Shown: positions 46,116 to 56,664, counted from the stretch's first letter. The stretch: 64,000 nt of DNA from Lachnospiraceae bacterium (GCA_910575075.1 CAJTCY010000011.1:86372-150371), one strand, 5' to 3'. Made by a program: numbers and translations. The notes: generated by a model not told the origin, from the sequence alone.

Positions 46116-49100
46116 TTATCTTTCCATTAATTTTCTGCTAATCTCTCTTACCGAACCTAACTGTCTCTCAAACATAATGTCCCACAACTCCAAACATTTT
46201 TCAGAAATATGTTTATCAGCGCTTTTTTCCGAGTTAGAAGTTTCATCATATAAAGAAATAATTAACTTTGAAAGTTCATTTTCTATTCCCCACTGATTCC
46301 TCAATTCTTCTATTTCCATCTGCAAAATATTCTCACATAATTTAATGATAATATCCGCATAATCAACAAAAGACAATGCATTTTCTTCCAAATACTGAAT
46401 AAATGACCATACTATTCTTCTACCTACCTTTGAACCCACAATCTCCTGCAAAAACTTTTTATCATCTTCCAGTTTAATGTATTCTTTACTAAAAATGCGG
46501 CTTAATGGTAACTCTAAGTCCAAATCGCTATTTATACATTTGAGAATAATGGTCCTTGCCAATTCCCGATAATCATCAACTTCTAAATAGAGAATAGCCA
46601 TATTCAATATAGCTTTTGCTTGTTCCTCATTTAAGATTCCAACATGAAATATAATATTGTCAAATTCCCCATGTTGTATATAAAATTCACATACAGCATG
46701 TCCGCCCACTTCTATAAGCACGTTGTCAGAATCATTGAAACATTTTTCTATAATTTTTAAAACTTGCTCTTTATATTTCGGATATAAACGAAAGAACATA
46801 TTTTTAGAATCATAAAAACTTGCAGTTCGTATATCAGCTTCATAAATTTTTATAATTTTTTCCTCTGCCCATTCCCGTTCGATATTATAAGAGGGCCATA
46901 AGGCATACAATGTAGCAAAACGTACCGCAGGATTTTCGTCAAATACCAGTCTTTCAATAACTTCTCTAAACTCTGTAAATAAATTCTTATCTTCCCACAA
47001 TAAGTTCCCTATTGCTCTTGCAGCTTGCCCCCTTACACAATTTAAGGCATTACTACTTAACATTTGACAGCTTTTCATTTCCTCGTCTTCCGGACTCGTT
47101 ACATTTGGCTTGTCTAACGCAGGGTTTACATGGTGTAAAGCAATATATTTCAATTGATTCAACACTTCCGCAGACCAGACAACCGAATTCATTTTCTCAA
47201 TAATTTCACAAAAATAGGATGCCCTATGAGTTTTCAAGTCACATGGAAATGATTCGAACATTTTTTCTATCATCCTTGGCTCAATCTCATTCAACCCCTC
47301 TGACAATTCCACACCTGAAAACATTGCATCTATAAAAGCTGGTAATACTTTATCTTTATGCTCTAAAACAAGCTCTATCATTTCTAGTGGTTGCTGACGT
47401 ACAGCTTTGCAAAAATCATCTACATACATTTCAAGAGAGCTCTCAATAAATCCCCCTTTTATCTCAATACTTTTAAACCGATTTCTATTTTTTAATTTGC
47501 TATTGGTTATTATTTGAAGCCACTGCTTTTTACCAATATTTTTTCCAGAAATAGGGGATTTCACCCCTCGCAAATGTCCGTTTTCATTATAATAATATGA
47601 TTGTATTTTATGGAATCGCCTGCTAAGCACCTGCAATAAATCGTTACTTTTCTTACTAAGTCTTTCTTCTGGTAAACATGACAATAACTCATATTGTAAA
47701 TCTCCCCAAAAACTCCAATACACATGTTCGGTTTGTTTTGACTTATTCCTCTCTATTCTTCTTTGATAGCACTCAACTGCACTTGGTGAAATATAATTAC
47801 AAATTACGCCTTCCAGACAATATAGTTGTTCCTTTTTACACTTTTTCCCGTGAACTCGTAAAACACTTTTCACCAACTCTAATTCATCTTCTGCGCCACT
47901 GGTATAGTCAAAAATATTCTTATCTAAATCATTACCGATGTAACGTATAATCTGGTTGCTATAATCACTCGACAAATAACTGAACCCATGCAAAATTATT
48001 TCGTTAAATACCAAATATCCCTTTCCCATATATGGTTCATAATATTCCCAGAATTTTTCTTGAGATTTTGACATCACTGCAACATTCGCTTTTTTCACCA
48101 ATTCCACACAAGCTCTCTCTATTCCTTTCCTACGCCAGTATCTTCTCGACCATTCGCTGTACTTTATGTCTATTGAATTATTCTTAGGAATATACGGAAG
48201 TAATTCCTTAATCACAAACTCACCATTCTCTATTAAAAAAGAATGATCTGTGTCAAATAACTCTTCTTCATAACGATAAACATATTTACCCTGACTCTTA
48301 ATTTTGTTTTTCATCCAAAAGGAAATCAGTTTGATAGCCCGCCTCTCGCATTGCTCCATTACAGCCTTTACATTTATAAAAAGTTCTTGAGCAAAATCAG
48401 GATAATGCTCATATAACAACATCCTCAACTCAAACATTTCTTCACTTTCTTCTGTAATATCCCGCCAAAAACATCTAATAAATTTTTTATCATCCTCTTT
48501 ACTTATAAAAATCTTCTTTTTAATAAACGCAATATCCTCCACAGATAAATCCGAACTTAAACTTTGCAACAAACTAAAAACGTCATCTTTTTTACATATG
48601 TCCTGATACCATATATCTAATATGCCTTGATTTCTTAAAATAGCAACATACTGCTTTTTAGCGTAAATAACATTATTCAATAAGTATTTACCATAAATTG
48701 GATTTTCACAATTCTCTATCACAAATTGAATGATATTTTCATCTGGTTCCAGAATTTGTCCCAGAATCTCATAAAATATAAATTTCACATAGTATCTTAT
48801 ATTATCAGAAAGCAGCATTGCTTCTCCTGCCCTAATGAAATCCGCACTGTCATATTCCAAAATATTTTGTAAGAACATCTGCACCTGATATCTTCTTCCC
48901 GGATTTTGCTTTCTCTTTTCGCCTATGATATTTTCAATATTTTCATCATCAAAATATCTTTCCATCATTCTTTTCGATATGAAATAATCCAAAATGGACT
49001 GATGGGCAAACCCAATTTTATTTTTTTGATTTACAATAATTTCAGATGATATTAGATAATCAATTCCAGCTTCCCCAACATTTAAAATATTCTGCGGAAC

Positions 49101-50672
49101 ATACAACCGACCTATCTTATCCAACTTATCAACTATGCCAGACGTTGCTTCAATAATAGTCCTCTCCTGTAGTCCCTCCGTAATACTTCTTCTGCAAATC
49201 TGATGAAACCACTTTTCAATTAAGTGACTTGTAGTTAGGCAATCGCTGTATGATTCTTCTTTATCTAAATGTTGCCAAATATAAATATTGCTCGGTATTT
49301 TTAATAACATTTTTAACTTATACGACAAGCTATTATAACCCTCACCAATTATTCTCTTTACCGTATCTTCGTCAAAATTTTCTACATTGACAATTGTCCA
49401 ATCGCTTTCTTCAGATTCTTCTTTTTTAAATAAGGAGCTTATATTATTATCATTTTCGAAATCATAAGTTCTGCAGACAAACACCATAATTATTTTCTTT
49501 TCCCGCTCACGGTTCAGATATTTTACCTGCCGGATCAATTCCATACATACAGAAATTGCCTCACTTGAATTTGCCTGCGTCCACCTCAAAGCATCCAACT
49601 GATCTAATACAATTACAGCTTTTTCATTTTTTGAAATGTAATGAATTGCATAGGCGACTGAACACGATAATCCCAACTCCTTTCCCCACCTTTTACAATT
49701 TCCTTTTGGTATCCTCCTATCAAGTTTTATAGCAACATAAGGTATTCTTTCTCTTTCGCAATAATCTAAAATCGCTTCCGTACACCCACTTTTTCCATAT
49801 CCTGCGCTTCCACAAATAATTAATGATTTTTCATTGTCTATTGCATCTATGCAACTGCCGAATTCTTTTCTATCTATCAATCCTTCTTGCAACGGTTTAA
49901 AAGTTTCTCTGTATTCTTGATTGATTTCGTTTATCCTTGGAGCAATCCTCTCATCATTATCTCTCAAACGATACTCTATCTTCTGATTTTTAAAGTAATC
50001 ATATAACATTGACTGCGTTATTTCTTTTCCCAATATATCCTTTGTAACTACCAAAGATACCAGAGCGTTATATACAGTGTCTTTTTCACTTACAAACAAA
50101 AACTGTATACTTTGATTTATAAGTTCCCGAATCATATATTCTGGCATAGGCTTATAACTAATTCTTCTTAGATAATCTATACTTTTTAAGATATCCATAT
50201 CATTTTCATAATTTAAGCCCATCTCTGTACAAAAGTCTTTATAAAAACCCTGAAATGTCTTGCTGCTATTCATAATTTGAACTGCATAAAAATCTTCGGC
50301 TTTACCACTTGTATTATTCGCTCGATCATTTAAATCAACTAAGAAAGAACACTCCATCGGACTGACTAATGCAACTCTCCTATTGGCATCTCTATTCAAC
50401 TGCGTTTTCCATGCAATTAATATATTTCTTGCTTTTAAATCAGAAATCCCCCAGCTTTTTTTACTGGCATTACGTGCTTTACACTGCTGGTGTTCTTTTA
50501 TTCCTTCAAAAGTCGTTACAAGAATATCCGTTCCTATTTCATCTTCACCAAGCGCCTCTACTACTACACTATAATTTTTCTCATTTATAATTTTCAGAAT
50601 CTCATAAATAATACAATTTATTTCATATTGATTTCCCTTTTTATCTGCTCTACCGCCTTTTTCTAATGGCAT
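46116..50672 (-). CDS. Avs-like STAND NTPase with N-terminal PD-(D/E)XK nuclease
   Basis: 1518 residues. GGGAGGAG lies before the ATG at 50672; a frame open to 50798 lacks a site. Residues 10-110 form a Mrr/DUF4297-type nuclease: E39, G47xD49 and QxK at 63-65 (EHQQCKAR). A P-loop GSAGYGKSG lies near residue 288 and a Walker B AVIVLDQLDALRW near 355, typical of STAND ATPases. The rest (about 600-1518) is alpha-solenoid: a HEAT-like repeat (VRGQAARAIGNLLWED, VRFATLYALWP) near 1210. This order matches antiviral STAND proteins that recognise a phage protein and then cut DNA. Single gene between fragments; family assigned by architecture. Confidence 0.8.
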   Translation of the reverse strand: MPLEKGGRADKKGNQYEINCIIYEILKIINEKNYSVVVEALGEDEIGTDILVTTFEGIKEHQQCKARNASKKSWGISDLKARNILIAWKTQLNRDANRRVALVSPMECSFLVDLNDRANNTSGKAEDFYAVQIMNSSKTFQGFYKDFCTEMGLNYENDMDILKSIDYLRRISYKPMPEYMIRELINQSIQFLFVSEKDTVYNALVSLVVTKDILGKEITQSMLYDYFKNQKIEYRLRDNDERIAPRINEINQEYRETFKPLQEGLIDRKEFGSCIDAIDNEKSLIICGSAGYGKSGCTEAILDYCERERIPYVAIKLDRRIPKGNCKRWGKELGLSCSVAYAIHYISKNEKAVIVLDQLDALRWTQANSSEAISVCMELIRQVKYLNREREKKIIMVFVCRTYDFENDNNISSLFKKEESEESDWTIVNVENFDEDTVKRIIGEGYNSLSYKLKMLLKIPSNIYIWQHLDKEESYSDCLTTSHLIEKWFHQICRRSITEGLQERTIIEATSGIVDKLDKIGRLYVPQNILNVGEAGIDYLISSEIIVNQKNKIGFAHQSILDYFISKRMMERYFDDENIENIIGEKRKQNPGRRYQVQMFLQNILEYDSADFIRAGEAMLLSDNIRYYVKFIFYEILGQILEPDENIIQFVIENCENPIYGKYLLNNVIYAKKQYVAILRNQGILDIWYQDICKKDDVFSLLQSLSSDLSVEDIAFIKKKIFISKEDDKKFIRCFWRDITEESEEMFELRMLLYEHYPDFAQELFINVKAVMEQCERRAIKLISFWMKNKIKSQGKYVYRYEEELFDTDHSFLIENGEFVIKELLPYIPKNNSIDIKYSEWSRRYWRRKGIERACVELVKKANVAVMSKSQEKFWEYYEPYMGKGYLVFNEIILHGFSYLSSDYSNQIIRYIGNDLDKNIFDYTSGAEDELELVKSVLRVHGKKCKKEQLYCLEGVICNYISPSAVECYQRRIERNKSKQTEHVYWSFWGDLQYELLSCLPEERLSKKSNDLLQVLSRRFHKIQSYYYNENGHLRGVKSPISGKNIGKKQWLQIITNSKLKNRNRFKSIEIKGGFIESSLEMYVDDFCKAVRQQPLEMIELVLEHKDKVLPAFIDAMFSGVELSEGLNEIEPRMIEKMFESFPCDLKTHRASYFCEIIEKMNSVVWSAEVLNQLKYIALHHVNPALDKPNVTSPEDEEMKSCQMLSSNALNCVRGQAARAIGNLLWEDKNLFTEFREVIERLVFDENPAVRFATLYALWPSYNIEREWAEEKIIKIYEADIRTASFYDSKNMFFRLYPKYKEQVLKIIEKCFNDSDNVLIEVGGHAVCEFYIQHGEFDNIIFHVGILNEEQAKAILNMAILYLEVDDYRELARTIILKCINSDLDLELPLSRIFSKEYIKLEDDKKFLQEIVGSKVGRRIVWSFIQYLEENALSFVDYADIIIKLCENILQMEIEELRNQWGIENELSKLIISLYDETSNSEKSADKHISEKCLELWDIMFERQLGSVREISRKLMER

Positions 50673-51330
50673 ATTCTCCTCCCAAACAACAATAACATTT
50701 ATTGTTTCAACCAAAACATACGATACTAATATAATTAAGAGAATTTGTATAGTACAGTTTTCTTCATAATATGTAATTAGGAAAACTGCCCCATACAAAA
50801 TTAACGTGGCGTAACCTTATACTATAATAACGATTCTGAAAAATTTTAATTATAGTTGACTCTTTGTACCCCCACACACCACATCAACCACCGCCGAAAC
50901 CTCAAAATATTTCTCCAACCTCTTATTCCGATTCCAATCTCCATCTTCCACAAACACAAAATATTTATAAAACTACCTAAAACAAATCTCTTCTACATAT
51001 GTCGCTTTTGTATCCACACCACACATTCCACATGCCATGAGTTGCCAATAAAGATGCACAACCCTTAGCATTCCGTTAAGCTTTGGATTTAAAATGATGC
51101 AGAATGCTCCCCTTTCGGAGCATACTAAACGGCATGCTTCATTGTCCTGCATGCCAATGTGTTTCATTAACACATAGAAAAAGATAAGATGTGTTCTTTT
51201 GATAAGCCATTGAATAACTCAAAATGATTTGATGATCTGCTCTCTTCCTATGGTCAATCCCCGATATGGATATTCTACCATAGTTTTGTCTGTTTCGAAA
51301 ATATAATTTCGTATAAAATGGGCAGAAGAA
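50673..51330. other. Gap upstream of the STAND gene
   Basis: AT-rich sequence likely holding the STAND promoter. The minus strand at 50856-50980 has an orphan open segment (FVFVEDGDWNRNKRLEKYFE) ending in a stop, which looks like a gene tail I cannot identify. Confidence 0.3.
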
Positions 51331-51360
51331 AACCTCCAACTCTTCTCTAACTTGGAGGCT
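51331..51360 (-). terminator. Terminator of the ATPase fragment
   Basis: AACCTCCAA with TTGGAGGCT around 12 bases, 14 bp past the stop at 51375, T run on both strands. Confidence 0.6.
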
Positions 51361-51374
51361 TTCTTTTATACACT

Positions 51375-52202
51375 CTAAACCGTTTCTTCTGACATTTTCA
51401 CAAATACCCTTTTTTCTATTCTTATAAGGTTATAAGTATCTGACTCTAAATCTGCAATTGCTTGTTCGGTATCACTATCCTTAATTGCAATAATTGTCTG
51501 TCCAACATTAATCTTTATTATTTCATCAAAAAAACTCTTCAAATCTTTCATAACAATACTATGCTGATCCGGCTCATCATACATTAAAATGTTGGGATGA
51601 TTTCCTTTATGAATAATGGATGTTTGCATTAACGCCAATGTAAATGCCCAAATTGCTCGTATGCCATCACTAGCAGAAGAATCAAATTTCATATCAAAAT
51701 TTTCTCGTACAGGCAAATACGAATCCTTTGATATTTCTATCTGTTCCATTGTCGTTAAACTCTTATATCCAAATTTTCTGAGATTCTTAATAAACACATT
51801 TCTCAATGCTGTTATTTTTGAATCATCATCAGACGAAAATTTTTTCTTTGGAACTTTTTCCCTATCTTCCAAATACTTTTTCCATCTAACGGATAATGTA
51901 TCCATTGCTGAAAATAAATTTGTCAAATCACTTTGCAATTTTACTAAATCTTCAATTTCTTTAGATATCTCTATCTTTTTATATACAACACTTTCAGCAT
52001 ATTCATCATCAACTACATATATATCATTTCTCAGTGCTTTTGCTAATCTATTAAGTGTAGACAACTTAGACTGAAGCTCTGTAAGCAAGGTATCCAATTT
52101 CCTTTTATTTTCCATAGCCTGTCGCCCCCTGTGTGACTGCATAGGCGGCAGGGCGTAGGATATGCTGCTTATTAAGGTGTTTGCGAATTTTTTCAATCCC
52201 AT
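51375..52202 (-). pseudogene. SMC/RecF-like ATPase C-terminal fragment
   Basis: 275 residues. A coiled coil (about 30-130) leads to ASDGIRAIWAFTLAL (signature-like) and NILMYDEPDQHSIV (Walker B plus D-loop), as in AAA/SMC ATPases of defence and repair systems. The N-terminal Walker A half is absent, and the first 28 residues (YALPPMQSHRGRQ) are unrelated, so the frame is a fusion. Which defence system it came from cannot be told. Confidence 0.65.
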
Positions 52203-52278
52203 TCCCCGCTAATGTAAGGTCAAATATCTCCCTTACAACGTGTGCAAGGTTCTGTGACCTTTACGATTATGGGATATA

Positions 52279-52602
52279 TTAATTCTGTTGTATGGAGATT
52301 GTACTTCTACCTTCATGGCAAGGCAAGTCCAATCCCTTTATCTGTTCTTCCTCGCCATTCAGTGCAGTCAGCATAATGATTGGTATTTGTGACTGTCTGC
52401 GTATTAATTCGCAGAGGGTAAAGCCGTCAATTTTGGGAAGCATTATATCTAACAATATCAAGTCAAAGCGACTGTTTGAAAATATGTCTATTGCTTCCAC
52501 GCCGTCATTTGCAACGGCTACTTCATAACCTGCCTCCTGCAAAAAGCTTTGCAAAAGTTCTTGAATATCAAAATCATCCTCAACAACTAAAATTTTCTGC
52601 AT
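52279..52602 (-). pseudogene. Truncated response regulator
   Basis: 107 residues: OmpR-type receiver with acidic pair EDD (8-10), phosphoacceptor D52 (LILLDIMLPKIDGF) and T79. The sequence stops being homologous after GEEEQIKGLDL, losing the conserved lysine and the DNA-binding domain; the tail PCHEGRSTISIQQN is foreign. Confidence 0.75.
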
Positions 52603-52626
52603 AACGCCACCTCCATGATAAGCATA

Positions 52627-52761
52627 TCATACTAACTCATTACCAAGGAAGAACCCAAGGAAATGTTTATTCAGCTTCGGAAGTGTATTGGAGTAATGGT
52701 ATTTCCGAATCATCGCCAAGGCTTCCATCCGATTAATTTCTCTGCTATCAAACTTATACAT
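52627..52761 (-). pseudogene. Mom-like DNA-modification gene, 5' fragment
   Basis: 44 codons with AGGAGG upstream: MYKFDSREINRMEALAMIRK then YHYSNTLPKLNKHFLGFFLG and NELV stop. It matches the start of Mom-like GNAT-fold phage proteins that modify adenines. The rest was lost where the response-regulator fragment begins. Confidence 0.5.
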
Positions 52762-52788
52762 TACTCCTCCTGATTTTTGGCATAAGAA

Positions 52789-52817
52789 AAGCACCTACCA
52801 TGTTCTGATAGATGCTT
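52789..52817 (-). terminator. Terminator of the AlbA-type pseudogene
   Basis: AAGCACCTA with TAGATGCTT (one wobble), T-rich on the minus strand. Confidence 0.5.
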
Positions 52818-52844
52818 CCATATAATTTATTTTTTCTCAAACGC

Positions 52845-53836
52845 TTACTCAAGCACTTTCCAATAACCGGTCTTTTTAGAACCAACTCTTTCTACATATC
52901 CATTTTCCTTCAAGAATGTTAAATTATTTTCCACTGCTGTTTCACTAATCCCCAATATTTGATGCAATTCATTGGTAGTAATATGATTGCCTCTCTAAAG
53001 GCTTTGTTATCGAACAGTGGTGTTTCCGGACGTTCCACTACACGCTCACTCTCATCTGTCTGAATCAAATCTAATACATCCGCATATCTTAAAACCTCAT
53101 CCAAACTATAGAGCAAACAATTATTGCCAAATTCTCTTACGGAAAATAAATTGGAACCTTTCGTCTCTCCTTCAAAAATTGACACTCTTAATGGAAAATG
53201 CGAATTATCCGAAAGCAGCTGTGCTAACAGGTTATATTCTCCATCTTTATTTCTTAATCCAAGGTTTTGTTCAAAGGTTTTCTCATTTAGTACAATTCCT
53301 TTTGAACCATAATATCCAAATAATTTTGAAAATGTCAGTTCCTGATATTTCGCCGGTAATGTTTCAATGGTCTCCACTCTTCCATCCAGAATTTTGAACA
53401 GCTGGATTTCCCTTTTCGGATAATCTTTCAAATTTGCTTTAGAAGAACCAATACGAATATATCGCTTTTCTTTAAAAGCCGTCGGGATTTCTACTGCAGC
53501 AGGAATCACTAAAACAACAACTCTCTTATCATTTATAGTTGTCTCCTCAAACGAAAAATTGATGCTCGGAGACAGATTTCTTGCCAAAAAATTTTGATAT
53601 GGTTCTTTGTTATGGTCGCAATACTGATTAAATGTTGTACCAACAATTTCATGCGTTTCATCATTAACCCCCCACACAAAGTATGCCTGAGCCTTATAAT
53701 GAAATGCTGCTGCATTTGACAGGGCTGATACATATTCACCCAAACCTTCCGGTTGAAACCAATTTTCTTTAAATTCAAACCATTCCTGTTCATCATCATA
53801 TGCACATTAGTCTAAAACTAATTTTTCGATATTCAT
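52845..53836 (-). pseudogene. AlbA_2/Schlafen-like regulator pseudogene
   Basis: From 53836: MNIEKLVLD then TAA, then WFEFKENWFQPEGLGEYVSA (AlbA_2 domain) and the central region with FKEKRYIRIGSSKANLKDYP. A deletion and frame change after NKAFREAI joins a winged helix (TTNELHQILGISETAVENNL) that ends at 52845. One stop codon and one frameshift. Family members are often in defence islands. Confidence 0.7.
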
Positions 53837-53936
53837 AAATTATCATCCTTTTCCCTACTTTTATTCCCAACATTGGTATTATAGCACATTGGGAATAAAG
53901 TTGGGAATATTTTGTGCATTTTTCAAAAAAATATTC

Positions 53937-54117
53937 TTAAAACCTGTCAAAATCCTCCTGTGTCGCGCTCTTTGCATACTTACACTCATCATTCCTGCTT
54001 TCTGCATACATATCATTGATAAGGCCAATCGACAGCAGTTCTAAATCCGCCATCGACAGGCCTAACTGCACGCATCTGAGTAAAAACAATGGTGTTGTCA
54101 TTTCACGCTCTGTTGGA
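53937..54117 (-). pseudogene. Phage tail assembly chaperone, second reading frame
   Basis: KKLHPTEREMTTPLFLLRCV then QLGLSMADLELLSIGLINDM and ATQEDFDRF match the downstream half of tail-assembly-chaperone pairs. The frame overlaps the upstream ORF at an AAAAAAA run. Confidence 0.5.
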
Positions 54118-54452
54118 TGAAGTTTTTTTAGCCTCAACATCCGTTTTTACATTCAGCCCCCAAAGCTCAATCAGCTGCGGAAGCACCTGATAAATAGAAA
54201 AGGTATTGAATTCATCCAACCATTCTTCCGGCGTATTCGGAATACTTGCATCCGCATGTTTTTCCATCACAAAGGCGATATTCTCAAACATTTCCAAGGA
54301 AAACATATCCAGATTGGAGCTTTCCTCATCATTCTCACCCATAGATTTTTCAAGAGCTTTCAGATCCTTGTAGATATCCCTTTGGAACTTCATGCGGTAA
54401 ATTCTCGGAATGGCAGCAGATGCTTTAAACGACACCTGCTTTCTCTTGAATT
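54107..54452 (-). pseudogene. Phage tail assembly chaperone fragment
   Basis: FKASAAIPRIYRMKFQRDIY then the NMFSLEMFENIAFVMEKHA-like helix and EWLDEFNTFSIYQVLPQLIE match the SPP1/PF12363-type tail chaperone. Its N-terminus is fused in frame to the ICE helicase fragment, so it is debris. Confidence 0.55.
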
Positions 54453-54751
54453 TTCCCTCATCGTCAAGCACTTCCAAAGAGCATAAGAGGAAGTAGCTTT
54501 CGTCTGCCGCAAATGCGAGATAATTCCCACGGCTGTTGATTAAGCCGTATTTTTGCAAACGCATCGTATAAACGGTTGAGGTTTTTCTGCCCGGTCTGTA
54601 TCATTTCCTCTGGGTAATCGTTGGTCTGGTACTGGATGAGCTTCCTCACGCAGTCACGGATTTCCACTAGCCCCTTAATGCGGTTCTCTGTGGTCATACT
54701 CTGGGCGTAGGTGTATTTCTGTTCTGACTGCGTTAAAGCCCATACCTCCAT
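54453..54751 (-). pseudogene. ICE helicase/DNA methylase-type fragment
   Basis: From an ATG with GGAGG: MEVWALTQSEQKYTYAQSMT then NRIKGLVEIRDCVRKLIQYQ and, after a one-base slip, KYGLINSRGNYLAFAADESY. This resembles a conserved internal segment of the large SNF2/methylase proteins of Tn1549-type ICEs. No helicase motifs remain. Confidence 0.45.
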
Positions 54752-54889
54752 CAGCGTTCCTCCCTGCTCTTTGGTTTCTTTATTTTTTCCTGTGCCTTGA
54801 TTTTTACAATGGCTTCTTTCGCCCATGCGGGCATTTTCTCTGGCTTGAGTTCGCCAAGCACGTCGCACCTTTCCCATCTGGCGTACTTG
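54752..54889 (-). pseudogene. Unidentified ICE fragment
   Basis: ARWERCDVLGELKPEKMPAW then AKEAIVKIKAQEKIKKPKSR ending in a TGA that overlaps the next ATG. It has the form of a small ICE protein translationally coupled to the helicase; I do not recognise it. Confidence 0.35.
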
Positions 54890-55226
54890 CCGTAACGCAG
54901 GCTGTCCATCTGGTAAACGCCTTTTTCTACCTCGCCCATCTCGCCGAGCAGCTCTTCTTTCTTATCCAGTTTTCCATCTCCATTCGTGTCGGAGTAAACC
55001 CTGAATACCGCACCCGTCAGTTTGTTCTCTGGGTAGTCCTTGTCCACTTTTGTCAGAGCGATGTTGCCCGTAATAAAGTAGTTGACAAGCTCAACCTCCA
55101 CAACTTCGTCAACCTCGCTGATTGTCACGCTGATTTCTTACCGCTGACAGAGCCGTAAATCAGTTCGTTTTCAATGGCTTCGCCCTCATTTACTGTGATG
55201 TTTACAAGGGCGGTTTCCTGCCCCGC
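54890..55226 (-). pseudogene. Cna-B/SpaA-type surface domain fragment
   Basis: ALVNITVNEGEAIENELIYG, a frameshift near 55138, then NIALTKVDKDYPENKLTGAV with FRVYSDTNGDGKLDKKEELL, an isopeptide-domain signature. It is part of the large Cna-type surface protein of ICEs. Confidence 0.6.
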
Positions 55227-55228
55227 AT

Positions 55229-55405
55229 CGCCTCCATGTACTCTTTAATCATTTTGTATGTAACCCGCTGTTTCCGCTTGTATGCTGCGGCTCTCTTGGC
55301 AATATTATCAAGCGACACTTTGCCCTCGCCAAACTCGACTTTTACGTTGATTACGCTGTCAGATTTTTTGTGGGAAAGCTGTACAACCGTCTCAACATGC
55401 GTATC
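55229..55405 (-). pseudogene. rlmD: rlmD 3'-end fragment, copy 2
   Basis: DTHVETVVQLSHKKSDSVIN continues in one frame to VTYKMIKEYMEA. It is nearly identical in DNA to 44888-45182 and in the same orientation. No other part of rlmD is present. Confidence 0.65.
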
Positions 55406-55540
55406 AAATTAGAACATATCCCCATAAAACCACGGAAATATGGGCAATATTTTTACAATACGAATACCGTTCGTGTATCCCTTTTCCCACAAATATATAG
55501 CTAATATAAATTTTGCACCACCTTGATGCAAAATTTCCTT

Positions 55541-56567
55541 TTACACTCCTTTTGAATTTTCTTCTCCCATTCTACTTGTTTCCAATGCTTGATATTCCTG
55601 ATTTAGTTCTCTCAATAATTCTTCCTCACTCGGTAGATACAGTTTATACTTTGAAGCAAAAATTTGCGTTTCGTTTTCTGGCAACGTAAATTTAACAATA
55701 GACTCGCTCTTATCAGCACACAAAACAATACCTATTGGTGGATTATCACCCTCATTCATCAACTCTCTTTCATAATAGTGGACATACATCTGCATTTGCC
55801 CTAAATCTTGATGTGTTAAATCTCCAACCTTTAAATCGATCAATACAAAGCATTTCAAAATATAATTATAAAATACAAGGTCAATTCTAAAGTGTCGTCC
55901 ATCAAAAGTGATTCTCTTCTGTCTAGCAACAAAGGAAAAACCTCTTCCAAGTTCCAAAAGAAATTTCTGCAAATGTGTAATTAACGCTTGTTCTAAATCA
56001 CTTTCATAAAAATCTTCATTAGGTGTCAATCCAAGAAATTCCAACACATATGGGTCGCGGATAACATCTTCTGGTTTCTTCGCAGACTCTAATGTCCTTA
56101 TTTCCTCTGCAACTTGCTTTTTATTTTTACTGGATAATAACCTTTCATAAAAGAATGAATTAATTTATCTGGCGTTCAAGCTGTCTGGTACTCCATTGGG
56201 ATTTTATAGCTTCTTCCATATAAAATTCTCTTGCCTTTTCATTCTCCACTCGCATCAGAAGCCGATAATGCGTCCAACTCAATTCGTCACGCAGTGCGTG
56301 ACTATTTGGAAACGTCAAATAAAACTGTCTCATATACTTTAAATTTGTCACTGTAAAGCCTTTCCCAAAGTCATTCGTCATCTGCCTTGATAATTCTTTC
56401 AATAAACCTATCCCATACTCCGCCTTTTCATTACCACCTTGTTCTTCAACAATTGATTTTCCTATATTCCAGTATGCTTCAACCATTGCAAAATTGGCTG
56501 TTTTATATACTTTGTTTCTTGCTATATTCAATATACTTCTAATTTCATTATAAAATTTCTCATTCAT
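55541..56567 (-). pseudogene. YhcG/DUF1016 nuclease gene broken by a 4-bp duplication
   Basis: From 56567 the DUF1016 N-domain (VEAYWNIGKSIVEEQGG, WTHYRLLMRVENEKAREFYM) ends at QLERQIN. There AATTAATTC replaces AATTC; removing four bases restores the frame into FYERLLSSKNKKQVAEEIRT and the PD-(D/E)XK domain (RIDLVFYNYILKCFVLIDLK). The 4-bp tandem duplication thus separates the two domains. Confidence 0.8.
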
Positions 56568-56664
56568 TTAACAGCTCCCATTTGACTATAAAATTCTTTG
56601 CGTCATAAACATCTATACTCTTTCTATTTCTGTCAGCCTCTTTATTTTCTTCTTGTATAAATTA

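Noticed and set aside
56655..56664. Target duplication of the first IS
   Set aside because: Flanks GTATAAATTA and CTCATAAGTC share no convincing repeat.
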